Below, in pieces: positions 5,828-6,149 of a stretch of DNA of 6,149 nt (within the stretch, counting starts at the first letter, position 1; each line of letters begins with the position of its first letter). The notes under the pieces were generated by a model that was not told the DNA's origin, ran no database searches, and saw only the letters and a program-made list of their open reading frames with translations. Origin of the DNA: DATLYT01 sp035574455 (GTDB lineage: Bacteria > Bacteroidota > Ignavibacteria > UBA10030); assembly GCA_035574455.1 (NCBI GenBank), contig DATLYT010000015.1, positions 1 through 6,149 of the forward strand, in the 5' to 3' direction. Both the position numbers and the translations under genes were made by a program.

Positions 5828-6149
5828 TTAGGTCATCGGTGTACGAGTGAGCATGGCGAGTGCTTGGGCGATCATCTCTGGTGGTAGCTGGTGTTGCGCC
5901 GCGCCAAGACGATCTGCCTCAGCCGGCATTCCCCACACAACGGCGGAGTCTTTGTCCTGTGCAATCGTCACGGCGCCAAGGTCCCGAAGCATCTTTAACT
6001 CCGCCGCGCCGTCCTTACCCATGCCGGTGAGAAGGATCCCTACGGCACGCGACCCCACGGCTGCAGCGACAGAACGGAATAACCGCGCAACCGACGGACG
6101 CAACCCATTCTCCGGCTCATCGCTTCGCAACAGAACGCGCAGATCGTGC
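5828..6149 (-). CDS. cheB: Chemotaxis protein-glutamate methylesterase CheB, C-terminal part (cut by window edge)
   Basis: CheB hydrolyses glutamyl methyl esters (and deamidates glutamines) on chemoreceptors at the cell pole or in receptor arrays, resetting adaptation. The 106 visible residues enter in frame from the right edge; the TTG at 6128-6130 is an internal codon, not the start. The segment ENGLRPSVARLFRSVA matches the family's substrate-side loop. GILLTGMGKDGAAELKMLRDLGA contains the catalytic aspartate (codon 6011-6013) of the Ser-His-Asp triad, and TIAQDKDSAVVWGMPAEA...LPPEMIAQAL is the conserved closing region. The serine and histidine, and any N-terminal receiver, lie outside the window, so a stand-alone catalytic CheB cannot be told from the usual REC-CheB. 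The hybrid kinase follows after 17 bp, which fits an alternative chemosensory cluster rather than a flagellar one, though that is inference. Confidence 0.93.
   Translation of the reverse strand, partial: HDLRVLLRSDEPENGLRPSVARLFRSVAAAVGSRAVGILLTGMGKDGAAELKMLRDLGAVTIAQDKDSAVVWGMPAEADRLGAAQHQLPPEMIAQALAMLTRTPMT

Noticed and set aside
5337..5831. 164-residue plus-strand reading frame
   Set aside because: Antisense to the first receiver and linker of the kinase, which are clearly coding; no recognisable motif.
1..6149. CRISPR array, tRNA/rRNA genes, toxin-antitoxin or defence system
   Set aside because: No regularly spaced repeats, no cloverleaf or rRNA signature and no defence-type protein domain is visible.

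Overview
The window looks like part of a bacterial chromosome of moderate GC, from a soil- or water-type lineage. A PadR regulator paired with a 'permease prefix domain' membrane protein is common in Acidobacteriota. The chemosensory CheB plus REC-GAF-kinase-REC hybrid and the short dispersed palindromes would also fit Nitrospirota or related phyla. I cannot fix the phylum from this sequence alone.

Layout: (1) 2-151, + strand: the C-terminal end of an IS200-like/REP-associated (Y1, HUH) transposase cut by the window edge. It is followed by a perfect 26-bp palindrome and a decayed half copy (178-232), probably related to that transposase. (2) 258-1244, + strand: a complete type I extradiol ring-cleaving dioxygenase that closely matches homoprotocatechuate 2,3-dioxygenase, with metal ligands and substrate-binding residues intact. 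It stands alone here. (3) 1256-3087, - strand: a two-gene unit, a PadR-family repressor followed by an 11-TM permease-prefix/DUF4153-like membrane protein, convergent with the dioxygenase across 11 bp. A sigma70-type promoter with a 21-bp dyad filling its spacer lies just upstream of padR (3125-3153), so autorepression is likely. (4) 3088-3518: an intergenic stretch with that promoter, a rho-independent terminator (- strand, 3193-3232) and an imperfect palindrome (3453-3483) of a dispersed-repeat type. (5) 3519-6149, - strand: a 763-residue hybrid sensor kinase (REC-GAF-HisKA-HATPase-REC) immediately downstream of the C-terminal part of a CheB methylesterase, the tail of a chemosensory-type operon that continues beyond the right edge.

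Working picture: the CheB/hybrid kinase pair belongs to one signalling operon ending at the 3193-3232 terminator. PadR then starts a separate transcription unit that controls itself and the membrane protein. The dioxygenase is an isolated aromatic-catabolism gene next to a transposase remnant. I see no tRNA, rRNA, CRISPR array or phage genes, and no clear case for a wholly new system. The most interesting local items are the operator/promoter layout, the transposase-linked palindrome cluster, the PadR/orphan permease pair and the cysteine-bearing GAF domain of the kinase.
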